Positions 8,415-18,149 of a stretch of DNA of 64,000 nt are shown piece by piece. The notes under the pieces are model-generated. The model saw only the letters and a program-made list of their open reading frames with translations. It had not been told where the DNA came from and ran no database searches. The position numbers and the translations under genes were made by a program. The stretch comes from Luteimonas aquatica (lineage in GTDB: Bacteria; Pseudomonadota; Gammaproteobacteria; Xanthomonadales; Xanthomonadaceae): NCBI RefSeq assembly GCF_022662575.1, contig NZ_JALBFU010000012.1, positions 1 through 64,000 of the forward strand, read 5' to 3'. The first letter of the stretch is position 1; each line of letters begins with the position of its first letter.

Positions 8415-10352
8415 ATGCCGCGCCAGCCGTCCGATCGTCGCTCGCCGATGCGCGTCCCCTCGCTGCGCGCCGCCGCGTGCCTGGTGCTCGCCTTCGCCGC
8501 CGTTCCGGCCGCGCACGCGCAGCGCAACGCCATGCCGGCCGACACGCCGTATCCGGGCACCATCGCGCTGGAGGTGGACGCCACCGACCTCTCGCACCGC
8601 ATCTTCCGCGCCAAGCAGCGCATCCCGGTCAAGCCCGGCCCGCTGACGCTGCTGTATCCGCAGTGGCTGCCCGGCCGCCATGCCGGTTACGGTTCGGTGG
8701 ACAAGTTCGCCGGCCTGACCATCACCGGCAACGGGCAGCGCCTGGCGTGGAAGCGCGATCCGCTCGACGTGTACGCCTTCAATCTGGACGTTCCGCAGGG
8801 CGTGAGCGAGATCGAGGTCTCCGCGCAGTACCTCTCGCCCACCGACCGCGAGCAGGGACGCGTGGTGATGACGCCGACCATGCTCAACCTGCAGTGGAAC
8901 ATGGTGGCGCTGTATCCGGCCGGGCACGCCGCGGACAAGGTCACCTTCGTCGCGACGCTGAAGGTGCCCCAGGGCTGGCAGCCGTTCACCGCGCTCGACG
9001 TCGATTCGCGCGCCGGCGACACCGTGCGCTACAAGCCCGTGGATTTCGACACCCTGGTCGATTCGCCGGTGTATGCCGGCCGCTACGCCAAGACCATCGA
9101 CCTGGACCCCGGCGCCAAGGCGCCGGTGCGGCTGAACGTGATCGCCGACGACCCGCGCTATCTCGAAGCCAAGCCCGAGCACGTGGCTCAGCACCGTAAC
9201 CTGATCAAGCAGGCCTACAAGCTGTTCGACTCGCACCACTACGACCATTACGACTTCCTGTTCTCGCTGTCCGGGCAGATGTCCGGCAACGGCCTGGAGC
9301 ACCACCGCTCCAGCGAGAACGGCATGGGCGTGGACTACTTCAAGGACTGGGATCCGAAGGTCGGCACCGACGACCTGCTCGCGCACGAATTCACCCATTC
9401 CTGGAACGGCAAGTTCCGCCGTCCGGCGGGCCTGCTCACGCCCAATTTCAACGTGCCCATGCAGGACGACCTGCTGTGGGTGTACGAAGGCCAGACCCAG
9501 TACTGGGGCAACGTGCTCACCGCGCGCGCCGGGCTGCGCACCCAGGAGCAGTCGCGCGACGAGCTGGCGATGGTGGCGGCGCTGTACAGCGAGAACCGTC
9601 CGGGCCTGGCCTGGCGCAACGTGCAGGACACCACCAACGATCCGATCATCGCCCAGCGCCGCACCAAGCCCTACCGCGGCTGGCAGATGAGCGAGGACTA
9701 CTACCAGGCCGGCCAGCTGATCTGGCTCGACGTCGATGCGCGCCTGCGCGCCAGGAGCGGCGGCAAGAAGTCGCTGGACGATTTCGCGCGCGCCTTCTTC
9801 GGCGTCGAGGACGGCAGCTGGGTCGCCAAGCCCTACGTCTTCGACGACGTGGTCGCCGCCTTGAACGCGCTGGTCGCCGACGACTGGGCCGGCTTCCTGC
9901 GCCAGCGGCTGGACGGCAGCGGCCCGCTGACCGGCGGCCTGGAAGCCAGCGGCTGGCGGCTGGTCTATACCGAGACGCCGAGCGCGATCGCCAAGGCGAA
10001 CGAGAAGAATCCGCTGACCGGCGGCAGCGACTTCCTGTATTCGATCGGTTTTCGCGTCAACAAGGACGGCAGGCTCGGCGAGGTGCGCTGGGACAGCCCC
10101 GCGTTCAACGCCGGGCTGGGCGTGGGCATGAGCCTGCTGGCGGTGGACGAGCGCGGCTACAGCAAGGAGAACCTCGAGGACGCGATCAAGGCGGCCAAGA
10201 GCGGCGGCGCGCCGATCCGGCTGCTGGTCAAGGACTTCGACCGCTATCGCACGGTGTCGGTCGACTACCGCGGCGGCCTGCGCTACCCGCACCTGGAGCG
10301 CGTCGAGGGCACGCCCGATCACCTGAGCGCGATCTTCGCGCCGAGGAAGTAG
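8415..10352 (+). CDS. M61 family metallopeptidase (glycyl aminopeptidase type)
   Basis: A 645-residue exported zinc aminopeptidase. Signal peptide to about residue 36 (ACLVLAFAAVPAAHAQ). The active-site motif HEFTH is at 324-328 followed by WNGKFRRP, as in M61 peptidases that remove N-terminal Gly or Ala. A C-terminal PDZ-like domain spans the last 110 residues (GRLGEVRWDSPAFNAGLGVGMSLLAV). The ATG at 8415 follows AGGAG at 8403-8407. Expected in the periplasm, where it would trim peptides. Confidence 0.92.
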   Translation: MPRQPSDRRSPMRVPSLRAAACLVLAFAAVPAAHAQRNAMPADTPYPGTIALEVDATDLSHRIFRAKQRIPVKPGPLTLLYPQWLPGRHAGYGSVDKFAGLTITGNGQRLAWKRDPLDVYAFNLDVPQGVSEIEVSAQYLSPTDREQGRVVMTPTMLNLQWNMVALYPAGHAADKVTFVATLKVPQGWQPFTALDVDSRAGDTVRYKPVDFDTLVDSPVYAGRYAKTIDLDPGAKAPVRLNVIADDPRYLEAKPEHVAQHRNLIKQAYKLFDSHHYDHYDFLFSLSGQMSGNGLEHHRSSENGMGVDYFKDWDPKVGTDDLLAHEFTHSWNGKFRRPAGLLTPNFNVPMQDDLLWVYEGQTQYWGNVLTARAGLRTQEQSRDELAMVAALYSENRPGLAWRNVQDTTNDPIIAQRRTKPYRGWQMSEDYYQAGQLIWLDVDARLRARSGGKKSLDDFARAFFGVEDGSWVAKPYVFDDVVAALNALVADDWAGFLRQRLDGSGPLTGGLEASGWRLVYTETPSAIAKANEKNPLTGGSDFLYSIGFRVNKDGRLGEVRWDSPAFNAGLGVGMSLLAVDERGYSKENLEDAIKAAKSGGAPIRLLVKDFDRYRTVSVDYRGGLRYPHLERVEGTPDHLSAIFAPRK

Positions 10353-10375
10353 GCGCCGCCCGCACGAAACCGCGC

Positions 10376-11549
10376 ATGCGGCCCGCCCTCGCCAGGGAAG
10401 GTGAACCGGCCTCGCGCAATGCCGGCATCGACGCCCTGCGCGGCGTCTCGATCCTGCTGGTGGTGCTCCACCACCTCGCCCTGCGCATCCCGCTGCGCGA
10501 GACCGCGCTGATTGAGGTGCTGCCCAGGCGCCTGCTCGACGCGCTCGGCTACAACGGCTACGAGGCGGTGTTCGTGTTCTTCGTGATCTCCGGCTTCCTG
10601 ATCGCGCTGCATTCGCTGCAGCGCTGGGGCCGGCTGTCGGCCGTCGACGCGCGCGCCTTCTACCTGCGCCGCGCGCATCCTGCCCTGCCTGCTGCTGTTG
10701 CTGGCCGTGCTCTCGGCGATGCACCTGGCCAGCGTGCCCGACTACGTGATCGACAAGCCGACGCAGTCGCTGGGCGGCGCGCTGCTGTCCGCGCTCGGCC
10801 TGACGCTGAACTGGTACGAAGGTCGCACCGGCTGGCTGCCCGGCGGCTGGGACGTGCTCTGGTCGCTGTCGATCGAGGAAGTGTTCTATCTCGGCTTCCC
10901 GCTCGCCTGCCTGCTGCTGCGCGACGCGCGCTGGCTGGCGCTCGCGTTGGCGGCGCTGGCCTTGTCGCTGCCGGCCACGCGCGCGGCGCTGGCGGACAAC
11001 GAGATCTGGCGGGAGAAGGCCTACCTGCCCGGCATGGCAGCCATCGCCACCGGCGTGCTGGCGGCGATGGCGGTGCGGCGCTGGCGCGCCAGCGCGCGCG
11101 AGGCGACCGGGCTGTGCGTGCTGGGCGCGGTCGGCCTGCTCGCGGTGCTCGGCTGGGGCGGGGTGCTGTGGCCGCTGCTGGGCAACGGCACGATGCTGCT
11201 GCTCACCGCGTCGGCCGCCTGCCTGGTGACGGGACTGCACTGGCGGCAGTCGCATGGCCTGGCGTCGGCCCCGCGCGGGACGGCCTGGCTGCGCTCGTGC
11301 GGACGGCTGAGCTACGAGATCTACCTCACCCACATGTTCGTGGTGTTCGCCATCGTCGGCGCGTTCAAGCTCACCGGCGGCGGGATGCGCGGCGGCTTCT
11401 GGTGGTACCTGGCGCTGTTGCCGCTGTGCTGGGGGTTGGGTTGGGCGCTGGCGCGCGGCTTTTCCGAACCCTGCGAGCGCGCGCTGCGCCGGCGTTGGCT
11501 GCGGCCTCGGGCGCCGCAGCCTGCCCGGGCCGATCCGGCCTCGCCCTAG
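10376..11549 (+). pseudogene. Acyltransferase-3 family protein, broken by a frameshift
   Basis: A membrane O-acyltransferase of the OafA/NodX family, which adds acyl groups to surface sugars. The first frame (from ATG 10376) carries RNAGIDALRGVSILLVVLHH and FFVISGFLI, the canonical N-terminal helices and catalytic histidines; the rest, including SLSIEEVFYL and LSYEIYLTHMF, is in the frame one base later. The break is at about 10668-10677 inside GCCGCGCGC, just where the family has FYLRRARIL. Loss of one GC dinucleotide would explain it exactly. Repaired, the protein would be about 390 residues and complete. It may be a real inactivation, a slippage switch or a sequencing error. It begins 23 bases after the peptidase stop. 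Confidence 0.85.
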
Positions 11550-11568
11550 CGAGGCCCGCGAACTGCGC

Positions 11569-14500
11569 TCAGGCCGCCTGCACGATCCGCAGCGGATTGC
11601 GCCATTGCGTGAGCAGCTCGGCCTCGCGCGCCTTGGCCTTGTGCAGGTGCGCTTCCTTGACGTGGCCGTAGCCGCGGATGTGCTCGGGAATGCTGGCGAT
11701 CTCCACGGCCAGGTCGACGTTGCCGCCATCGAGCGCGTCGAGCAGGTCGCCGACGGTGCGTTCGTAGTCGGCGATCAGCTGGCGCTCGCCCTTGCGCTCG
11801 GCGGTGTAGCCGAAGATGTCGAGCGCGCCGCCGCGCAGGCCGCGCAGCTTGGCCAGCAGCTTGAAGGCCGTGAACACCCAGGCGCCGTACTCGCGCTTCT
11901 GCAGCCGGCCGTCGGCGTCCTTCTTGGCCAGCAGCGGCGGGGCGAGGTGGAAGTGCAGGGTGTAGTCGCCGTCGAACTGCTGCTCGATGCGGCGGCGGAA
12001 CTCGCCGCTGGTGTACAGGCGCGCCACCTCGTACTCGTCCTTGTAGGCCATCAGCTTGAAGAAGTAGCGGGCCACGGCCTCGGACAGGTCGCTGGAGCCG
12101 GGCACCTTGGCGGTCTCGGCGGCGCGGACCCTGGCCACGAAGTCGGTGTAGCGCCTGGCGTAGGCGGCGTTCTGGTAGTCGGTGAGAAAGGCGCGGCGGC
12201 GGTCGATGGCCTCCTCCAGCGAACGCGACAGGCGCAGGTCGTCCAGCGGCAGGAAGGCGACGTTGTCGCCGCGGCCCTCGGCCGGCGGCTGCCCCTCCGC
12301 CTTGCCGGAGAAATGGCGCAGCTCGTCCTGCGCGCGCGAGGCCTTCGGCGCGGAGGTGGCGCCCCATTCGGTGCTTTCCCACTCGCCTGGCGGCAGCGAC
12401 TGCAGCGCGCCCGGCGTGCGTTCGGCGGCGGTCGGCGCGTTGCGCACGATGCCGGCGGCCTCGTTGACCGCCTGCGGATCGATGGCGGCCAGGCGGCCCC
12501 AGGCGAAGGCGGTCTTGTTCATCTCCACCGCGGCGCCGTTGAGCTCGATCGCGCGCATCAGCGCCTCGAACGAGATCGGCACCAGGCCGCGCTGCCAGGT
12601 GAAGCCGAGGATGAAGAGGTTGGCGGCGATGGCATCGCCCATCAGCGCGGTGGCGAGCTGGGTGGCGTCCACCAACAGCGGCTCGTCCCCGCCCAGCGCC
12701 TGCTTGACCGCCTGCACGATGTCGGCGGCGGGGAACTGCATGTCCGGACGCGTGGTGAAGGTGCCGGGCATCGCCTCGTAGGTGTTGAGCACCACCTGGC
12801 TGCGGCCGGCGCGGATCTTCGACAGCGCCCAGTAGTCGTTGACCACGACCATGTCGCAGCCGAGCACGAGGTCGGCCTCGCCGGCGGCGATGCGCACCGC
12901 GTGCAGGTCGGCGGGCGTACGCGCGAAGCGGATGTGGGTGGTGACCGCGCCGCCCTTCTGCGCCAGGCCGGTCTGGTCGAGCACGGTGGAGCCGCGGCCT
13001 TCCAGGTGCCCGGCCATGCCGAGCAGGGCGCCGATGGTGACCACGCCCGTGCCGCCGACGCCGGTGATGAGGATGTTCCAGGGCTGCGAGAGATCGGTGG
13101 CGAAGCTGGGCGCCGGCAGGTTGGCCAGGCGCTCGGCGGCGCTGATTTTCTTGCCCTTGCGCGGCGCGCCGCCGTGCACGGTGACGAAGCTCGGGCAGAA
13201 GCCCTCGACGCAGGAGTAGTCCTTGTTGCAGTTGCTCTGGTCGATCTCGCGCTTGCGGCCGAACTCGGTGTCCTTGGGCAGCACGGAGACGCAGAAGCTC
13301 TTCACGCCGCAGTCGCCGCAGCCCTCGCACACCAGCGTGTTGACGAACACGCGCTTGGCCGGGTCGACCATCTTGCCGCGCTTGCGGCGGCGGCGCTTCT
13401 CGGTGGCGCAGGTCTGGTCGTAGATCATCACGCTCACGCCCTTCACCTCGCGCAGGCGCTTTTGCGCGGCGTCGAGTTCGCGGCGGTCGAGGAACTCCAC
13501 GCCCGGCGGGAAGATACCTGCAGAAGCGGGCGCCTTGTCCGACCACTTCTCGATGTCGTCGGAGAGCACGACGATGGTCTGCACGCCCTCGGCGCGCATC
13601 TGCTGGGCGATCTGCGGCACCGACAGCGTGCCGTCGACCGGCTGGCCGCCGGTCATCGCGACCGCGTCGTTGTAGAGGATCTTGTAGGTGATGTTGACGC
13701 CGGCCGCGATCGACTGGCGGATCGCCAGCGAACCGGAATGGAAGTAGGTGCCGTCGCCGAGGTTCTGGAACACGTGCGGCGTGTCCGTGAAGGCGGCCTG
13801 GCCGCACCAGGTGACGCCTTCGCCGCCCATCTGGGTGAAGGTGTCGGTGCTGCGGTCCATCCAGGTGACCATGTAGTGGCAGCCGATGCCGCCGAGCGCG
13901 CGGCTGCCCTCGGGCACCTTGGTCGAGGTGTTGTGCGGACAGCCGGAGCAGTAGTGCGGCACGCGCGGGAACTGCGCGCGCGGCAGCGCCAGCTCGCTCT
14001 CCTTGGCGTCCATCCAGCGCAGCACATCGCGCATCTGTTCCGAGTCATGGAAGCGCTGGATGCGGCGCGCGATCACGCCGGCGATGCGCGCGGGAGTGAG
14101 CTCGTTGGTGGAGGGCAGGATCCATTCGCCGCTCTCGTCGTACTTGCCGACGATGGAGGGGCGGTTGCCGTCGAAGTTGTAGAACAGCTCCTTCATCTGG
14201 CTCTCGATGAAGCTGTGCTTCTCCTCCACGACCACGATGTCCTGCAGCCCGCGCGCGAAGTTGCGGATGCCGATCGGCTCCAGCGGCCAGGTCATGCCGA
14301 CCTTGTAGACGCGGATGCCGAGGTCGGCGCAGGCGCGCGCGTCCAGGCCCAGGTATTCCAGCGCCTGCAGCACGTCGAGGTAGCTCTTGCCGGTGGTGAC
14401 GATGCCCAGCCGCGCGTTCGGCGAATCGATCACGGTGCGGTCGATGCGGTTGGCGCGGGCGAAGGCCTGCGCGGCCTTCACCGCGTAGCGGTGCAGGCGC

Positions 14501-15300
14501 ATCTCCTGGTCGAGCGGCGGATCGGGCCAGCGGATGTTGAGGCCGCCCGGCGGCATCTCGAAGTCGTCGGGGGTGACGATCTGCAGCGCGAACGGGTTCA
14601 CGTCCACCGAGGCGGAGGACTCCACCGTCTCGGCGATGGTCTTGAAGCCGACCCAGCGGCCGGTGTAGCGCGACATAGCCCAGCCGATCAGGCCGAGCTC
14701 GAGGATGTCCTGCACGCCGGCCGGGTTGAGGATCGGCATCATCGCGCTGGTGAACTCGCCTTCCGAGCCGTGCGGCAGGGTCGAGGAGCGGCAGGCGTGG
14801 TCGTCGGCGGCCAGCGCCAGCACGCCGCCGTGGCGCGAGGTGCCGGCGGCGTTGCCGTGCTTGAACACGTCGCCGCAGCGGTCCACGCCCGGCCCCTTGC
14901 CGTACCACATGGCGTAGACGCCATCGACCTTGGCGCCCGGAAACAGGTTGGTCTGCTGGGTGCCCCAGACCATGGTGGCGCCGAGGTCCTCGTTGAGGCC
15001 GGGCTGGAACTTCACCTGCGCCTGTTCAAGATATTTGCGCGCACGCCACAGCTCCAGGTCGAAGCCGCCCAGCGGCGAGCCGCGATAGCCGGAGATGAAG
15101 CCGCCGGTGTTCAGGCCCGCCGCCTGGTCGCGCAGGCGCTGCATCAGCGGCAGACGCACCAGCGCCTGCACGCCGCTGAGGTAGATACGGCCTTCCGTGC
15201 GTACGAACTTGTCGTCCAGCGTGTAGTCGGGGTCGACGACGCCATGCGTCAGCAAGGTGTTGGCGGAGGCGGGCGAGGACAGTTCGGCGGTGCTGGTCAT
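11569..15300 (-). CDS. Indolepyruvate ferredoxin oxidoreductase family protein (fused subunits)
   Basis: A 1,243-residue fusion of the subunits of a 2-oxoacid:ferredoxin oxidoreductase. Such enzymes use thiamine pyrophosphate to decarboxylate aryl- or branched 2-oxoacids to acyl-CoA, reducing ferredoxin. The N-terminal half carries the pyrimidine-binding and transketolase-like parts (GGFISGYRGSPLGGFD), the middle has a cysteine cluster (CEGCGDCG, then NCNKDYSCVEGFCPS) for iron-sulfur centres, and the gamma domain follows at GVGGTGVVTIGALLG. This long fused form is usual in aerobic proteobacteria. A monocistronic gene facing the frameshifted acyltransferase. Confidence 0.93.
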   Translation of the reverse strand: MTSTAELSSPASANTLLTHGVVDPDYTLDDKFVRTEGRIYLSGVQALVRLPLMQRLRDQAAGLNTGGFISGYRGSPLGGFDLELWRARKYLEQAQVKFQPGLNEDLGATMVWGTQQTNLFPGAKVDGVYAMWYGKGPGVDRCGDVFKHGNAAGTSRHGGVLALAADDHACRSSTLPHGSEGEFTSAMMPILNPAGVQDILELGLIGWAMSRYTGRWVGFKTIAETVESSASVDVNPFALQIVTPDDFEMPPGGLNIRWPDPPLDQEMRLHRYAVKAAQAFARANRIDRTVIDSPNARLGIVTTGKSYLDVLQALEYLGLDARACADLGIRVYKVGMTWPLEPIGIRNFARGLQDIVVVEEKHSFIESQMKELFYNFDGNRPSIVGKYDESGEWILPSTNELTPARIAGVIARRIQRFHDSEQMRDVLRWMDAKESELALPRAQFPRVPHYCSGCPHNTSTKVPEGSRALGGIGCHYMVTWMDRSTDTFTQMGGEGVTWCGQAAFTDTPHVFQNLGDGTYFHSGSLAIRQSIAAGVNITYKILYNDAVAMTGGQPVDGTLSVPQIAQQMRAEGVQTIVVLSDDIEKWSDKAPASAGIFPPGVEFLDRRELDAAQKRLREVKGVSVMIYDQTCATEKRRRRKRGKMVDPAKRVFVNTLVCEGCGDCGVKSFCVSVLPKDTEFGRKREIDQSNCNKDYSCVEGFCPSFVTVHGGAPRKGKKISAAERLANLPAPSFATDLSQPWNILITGVGGTGVVTIGALLGMAGHLEGRGSTVLDQTGLAQKGGAVTTHIRFARTPADLHAVRIAAGEADLVLGCDMVVVNDYWALSKIRAGRSQVVLNTYEAMPGTFTTRPDMQFPAADIVQAVKQALGGDEPLLVDATQLATALMGDAIAANLFILGFTWQRGLVPISFEALMRAIELNGAAVEMNKTAFAWGRLAAIDPQAVNEAAGIVRNAPTAAERTPGALQSLPPGEWESTEWGATSAPKASRAQDELRHFSGKAEGQPPAEGRGDNVAFLPLDDLRLSRSLEEAIDRRRAFLTDYQNAAYARRYTDFVARVRAAETAKVPGSSDLSEAVARYFFKLMAYKDEYEVARLYTSGEFRRRIEQQFDGDYTLHFHLAPPLLAKKDADGRLQKREYGAWVFTAFKLLAKLRGLRGGALDIFGYTAERKGERQLIADYERTVGDLLDALDGGNVDLAVEIASIPEHIRGYGHVKEAHLHKAKAREAELLTQWRNPLRIVQAA

Positions 15301-15523
15301 GGCGTGGCGACGGCGCCGGAGGGCGCCGCTGGCTGCGGAAAGGCGGCGATTTTACCAGCCGGGCCGCGGCCCACGTTTGGACGATCGAGCAGGCCGGGCG
15401 ACGGACATGCGAAGGCGGCGGGCGACGCGCGGGGGTGAGGCGTCGGCGGATGCCGGGGCCGCGCCTGGAATCGCTTTCAGCTACGTTGCGCGCAGTCGCC
15501 GCCGCCAGCGGCGACAGGCTGGG
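15301..15523. other. Intergenic stretch upstream of the oxidoreductase gene
   Basis: About 220 bases between the ankyrin-1 stop and the oxidoreductase start. It must contain the oxidoreductase leader. No convincing terminator or operator is seen beyond G+C-rich short repeats. Confidence 0.3.
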
Positions 15524-16336
15524 TCAGCCGGCGTCTTCGACGGGGATGTTGTGCGCGCGCAGCCAGTCCTTGATCGCCTCGCGCTGGCGGCGCGTCTCGC
15601 CGTTGAGCACGTTTTCCGGCGTCATGAACAGGTAGCGCTGGAAGTTCGAGCCGCGCGCGTTCTTCAGGTTGGGATTGGCGCCGGCCTCGAGCAGCTTGAG
15701 GATGCGCCCGGTCTCGTTGATCTTGGCGGCGACATGGATCGCGGCGTTGCCCTGGCGGTCGACGGCGTCGAGCTGGGCGCCGGACTTCATCAGCAGGTCG
15801 GCGTTGCCCGAGCGCTCGGACATCAGCGCCGACATCATCGGCGTCGCCTGGGTCTTGGTATTGGGCGTGTCGGGGCTGATGCCGCGCTTGAGCAGGGTCT
15901 CCAGCCAGTAGGGCGTATCGGCCTGCGCGGCCAGGTGCACGGCAGTGTCGCCGTCGCTGTCGCCGCGCGTGGGGTCGGCGCCGGCGGCCAGCAGGGCCTC
16001 GAAGCCGGTGCGGCTCTGGTTGAGCATGGCCCATTGCAGCAGCGGCAATCCGTTCTCGCTTTCGGCGTTGGGGTTGGCGCCGGCCGCCACCAGTTCGCGG
16101 ACCTTGACGGCGTCGCCGTCTTTGGCGGCCTCGGCCAGGCTGGCGGTGGAGGGATCGGTAAAGGGCTTGCTCGACATCGGGCTGGTTCCTGGTCTGGCGC
16201 AGGCGCTGCAGGCCAACAGCATAAGCGAGGCCATCAGCGCCACGCGAATGCCGCCGCGCAGCGTCAGCGCCGCGCGGGGGAGGGCGTCGGAGGCGCGGGC
16301 GTTCGCGGTGCGGCCCGCCGGCTGTGCATGCGTCAT
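15524..16336 (-). CDS. Ankyrin-repeat lipoprotein 1 (candidate immunity to lipase 1)
   Basis: Up to 270 residues: a lipoprotein signal ending at LMLLACSAC, then four to five ankyrin repeats (VRELVAAGANPNAESENGLPLLQWA, GDTAVHLAAQ, GNAAIHVAAK, LKLLEAGANPNLKNARG) and a short tail ending DWLRAHNIPVEDAG. The start is uncertain: ATG 16336 has no ribosome site, and GTG 16243 or ATG 16234 would give a more compact signal. It follows the lipase-1 gene by about 76 bases, with a strong hairpin between them, and is paralogous to the ankyrin lipoprotein at 18296. Location in the periplasm next to a lipase suggests an inhibitor; this is inference. Confidence 0.8.
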   Translation of the reverse strand: MTHAQPAGRTANARASDALPRAALTLRGGIRVALMASLMLLACSACARPGTSPMSSKPFTDPSTASLAEAAKDGDAVKVRELVAAGANPNAESENGLPLLQWAMLNQSRTGFEALLAAGADPTRGDSDGDTAVHLAAQADTPYWLETLLKRGISPDTPNTKTQATPMMSALMSERSGNADLLMKSGAQLDAVDRQGNAAIHVAAKINETGRILKLLEAGANPNLKNARGSNFQRYLFMTPENVLNGETRRQREAIKDWLRAHNIPVEDAG

Positions 16337-16352
16337 AGGCTTGGAAAGTCGA

Positions 16353-16381
16353 AGGCCCGGCCGCGGAATGCGGCCGGGCCT
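16353..16381 (-). terminator. Strong hairpin between lipase 1 and ankyrin 1
   Basis: A perfect 12-bp G+C-rich stem (AGGCCCGGCCGC with GCGGCCGGGCCT) around GGAAT. On the minus strand only a weak pyrimidine run follows, so it is a poor classical terminator. It could lower transcription from lipase 1 into ankyrin 1 or protect an mRNA end. Confidence 0.55.
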
Positions 16382-16412
16382 GCAGGATAGCGGAACGGGA
16401 GTAACGGACCCG

Positions 16413-17975
16413 TTACCAGTTCCAGGGCATCGCCTTGCTGACCTTGTCGCCGACCCAGCTGGCGCCTTCGGAGATCTTGTTGCCGGTCCAGCTCACGCCC
16501 TCGACGATCTTGCCGCCGGTCCACTTGGCGCCGTCGTAGAGGCCCTGCGCGCCGTCGGCGATGCGGTCCACGCCCCATTCGACCACGTCGCCGCCCTTGT
16601 CGGTCAGCCACTCGATGCCCTTGCCCAGGCCGTCGGTACCCTTGGCGAACAGGTTGCCGGTGCCCTCGACCAGGCCGGCGACGAAGTTGGCCGGGGTTTC
16701 CAGGAGGCTGCCCTTGCCCAGGTCGCGGATGAGCTGGCCGCCGCCGTCGGTGATGTTCTGCACCGTGTCGCCGGTCAGCGACAGCCCGTTGGAGACGGTC
16801 TTGCCGGCCAGGTTCAGGGTGCCGTCGGCCACATCGCCGACCACGCTGACCGTGCCGTCGACGTACCGGCCTTCGCTGTAGTTGCTCTGGACGGTGTCCT
16901 TGATCTCGCCCGCGGTGTCCTTCACCGTGGTGACGGTGTCGGTGATGTTGCTGCGCACGTTCTGGGCGACGTTGCCCCACTGGTTGAAGATCATCTCGCC
17001 GGCGTTCTGCACGGTGTTGAACACCAGGCCGTGCTCCTTGGGCTCGTACGGCGTCTGCGTGCGCACGGCCTCGACGTAGACGTCGCCGTCGTCGCCGCTG
17101 CCGCCGTGGGTGCCGACCACCGGGGTGGTGCCCGGCGGCGGCGTGAGGCGCAGCTCGTGGCCGACGGCGTTGGGCGGCGAGCCGATCGGCAGGATCGGGA
17201 TGAGCGGCAGGTCCTGCTGCGCCAGGGTCAGCGGATCGGTGTTGACCACGTAGCGGCGGACTTGGCCACTGTCGGCGAGCTGGTCGCGCACCGCGTTCGG
17301 ATTCATGCCCAGGCTGCGCAGGCTGTCGTTGCTCACGCCGGCGGCATTGAAGGTGACCGCGCTGGCATTCACCGAGAGGGCCGCGAACGAGGCCAGTCCG
17401 CCGCCGAGCGAGTGCCCGGCGAAGGCGACGTTGCCCTTGCCGAACTCGTCGGTGGCTTCCTTGGCCAGCGCCATCGCCTGGTTGTACTGCTTGGTCTCCA
17501 GGCCGAAGGCCTGGCCGGCGTCGGCGCGCAGGTCGCCCATTTCCTTCGGATCGGTGCCGGCGTAGGCGACGACGTACTGGCCTTCGGCGTTCTGGTAGAT
17601 GGCCGCGCGGAAGCCGCTCTTGCTGTCCTCCAGCATCTTCGGATCGATGTTGATCCGGTTGCCTTGCGCGTCGACCAGATGGTCCGGGTTGTCGCCCGGC
17701 GGCACCTGCAGGCGGTTCCAGCCCGCTTCCTTGAGTTCGGCTTCGGACTTGGTCTCGGTCTTGCCGGTCTTGGGATCGGGGATGTCGTAGACATCGTTGG
17801 CCATCTGCGCGAACTGCAGATCGGTTTTCTGCTGCGGATCGGTGCCGGCGACCTTGCCGCTGAACGTGCCGTCGCCCTTGGGCACCGGTTCCGGCGGCGG
17901 AGGGGGTGGCGGGGGCGGAGGCGGGGGCGGCGGAGGCGGCGGTGGCGGCAGATAGGGATCGATCGGGAAGCCCAT
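16413..17975 (-). CDS. Polyproline class-3 lipase-like effector 1
   Basis: A 520-residue protein with no signal peptide: MGFPIDPYL, then 19 consecutive prolines (10-28), then an alpha/beta-hydrolase of the lipase class 3 type with nucleophile S189 in AFAGHSLGGGL. The candidate Asp is in NTDPLTLAQQD and His in AVGHELRL. Residues from about 330 on form a long repetitive tail of short degenerate units (NGLSLTGDTVQNITDG, GAKWTGGKIVEGVSWTGNKIS), possibly a membrane-active or rod-like extension absent from its paralogue. The start at 17975 matches the paralogue and lies 65 bases after a palindromic site shared with three other genes. Probable effector attacking lipids; export route unknown. Confidence 0.82.
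   Translation of the reverse strand: MGFPIDPYLPPPPPPPPPPPPPPPPPPPEPVPKGDGTFSGKVAGTDPQQKTDLQFAQMANDVYDIPDPKTGKTETKSEAELKEAGWNRLQVPPGDNPDHLVDAQGNRINIDPKMLEDSKSGFRAAIYQNAEGQYVVAYAGTDPKEMGDLRADAGQAFGLETKQYNQAMALAKEATDEFGKGNVAFAGHSLGGGLASFAALSVNASAVTFNAAGVSNDSLRSLGMNPNAVRDQLADSGQVRRYVVNTDPLTLAQQDLPLIPILPIGSPPNAVGHELRLTPPPGTTPVVGTHGGSGDDGDVYVEAVRTQTPYEPKEHGLVFNTVQNAGEMIFNQWGNVAQNVRSNITDTVTTVKDTAGEIKDTVQSNYSEGRYVDGTVSVVGDVADGTLNLAGKTVSNGLSLTGDTVQNITDGGGQLIRDLGKGSLLETPANFVAGLVEGTGNLFAKGTDGLGKGIEWLTDKGGDVVEWGVDRIADGAQGLYDGAKWTGGKIVEGVSWTGNKISEGASWVGDKVSKAMPWNW
17892..17948 (-). repeat. Polyproline-coding triplet tract, lipase 1
   Basis: Nineteen successive proline codons (CCN; GGN on the plus strand). 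Length may vary by slippage, and translation would need elongation factor P. Confidence 0.85.
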
Positions 17976-18040
17976 GACGCGTCTCACGCTGGTTTGAGTT
18001 GATGGCGGCAGCATAGGCAGGCCGCCCGCAGTCTGAACAG

Positions 18041-18056
18041 CTAGGAGTAACCCTAG
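18041..18056. promoter_or_regulatory. CTRGGG-N4-YCCYAG palindrome before lipase 1
   Basis: In the gene's direction the site reads CTAGGGTTACTCCTAG. After 25 bases comes TATGCT, a likely -10, and the start codon lies 65 bases past the site. One mismatch breaks perfect symmetry. The position would suit an activator overlapping or just above a -35 element. Confidence 0.65.
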
Positions 18057-18149
18057 TGGTGCCTCCGCCATCGCGGGACCGTGGCGGGGCGCGCGGGCGG
18101 ATTGTGACGCCCGGCCGGAATCGGGGCACGCCCCGGCGGGGCCCGAGGC

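Noticed and set aside
8397-11729. Long open frame on the minus strand opposite the M61 peptidase and acyltransferase
   Set aside because: It is antisense to genes with clear family motifs, is rich in Arg, Ala, Gln and His, and has no domain; an effect of high G+C.
11605-15438. 1,277-codon open frame on the plus strand opposite the oxidoreductase
   Set aside because: Shadow of the real gene; low-complexity Val/Gly/His/Ala composition and no recognisable fold.
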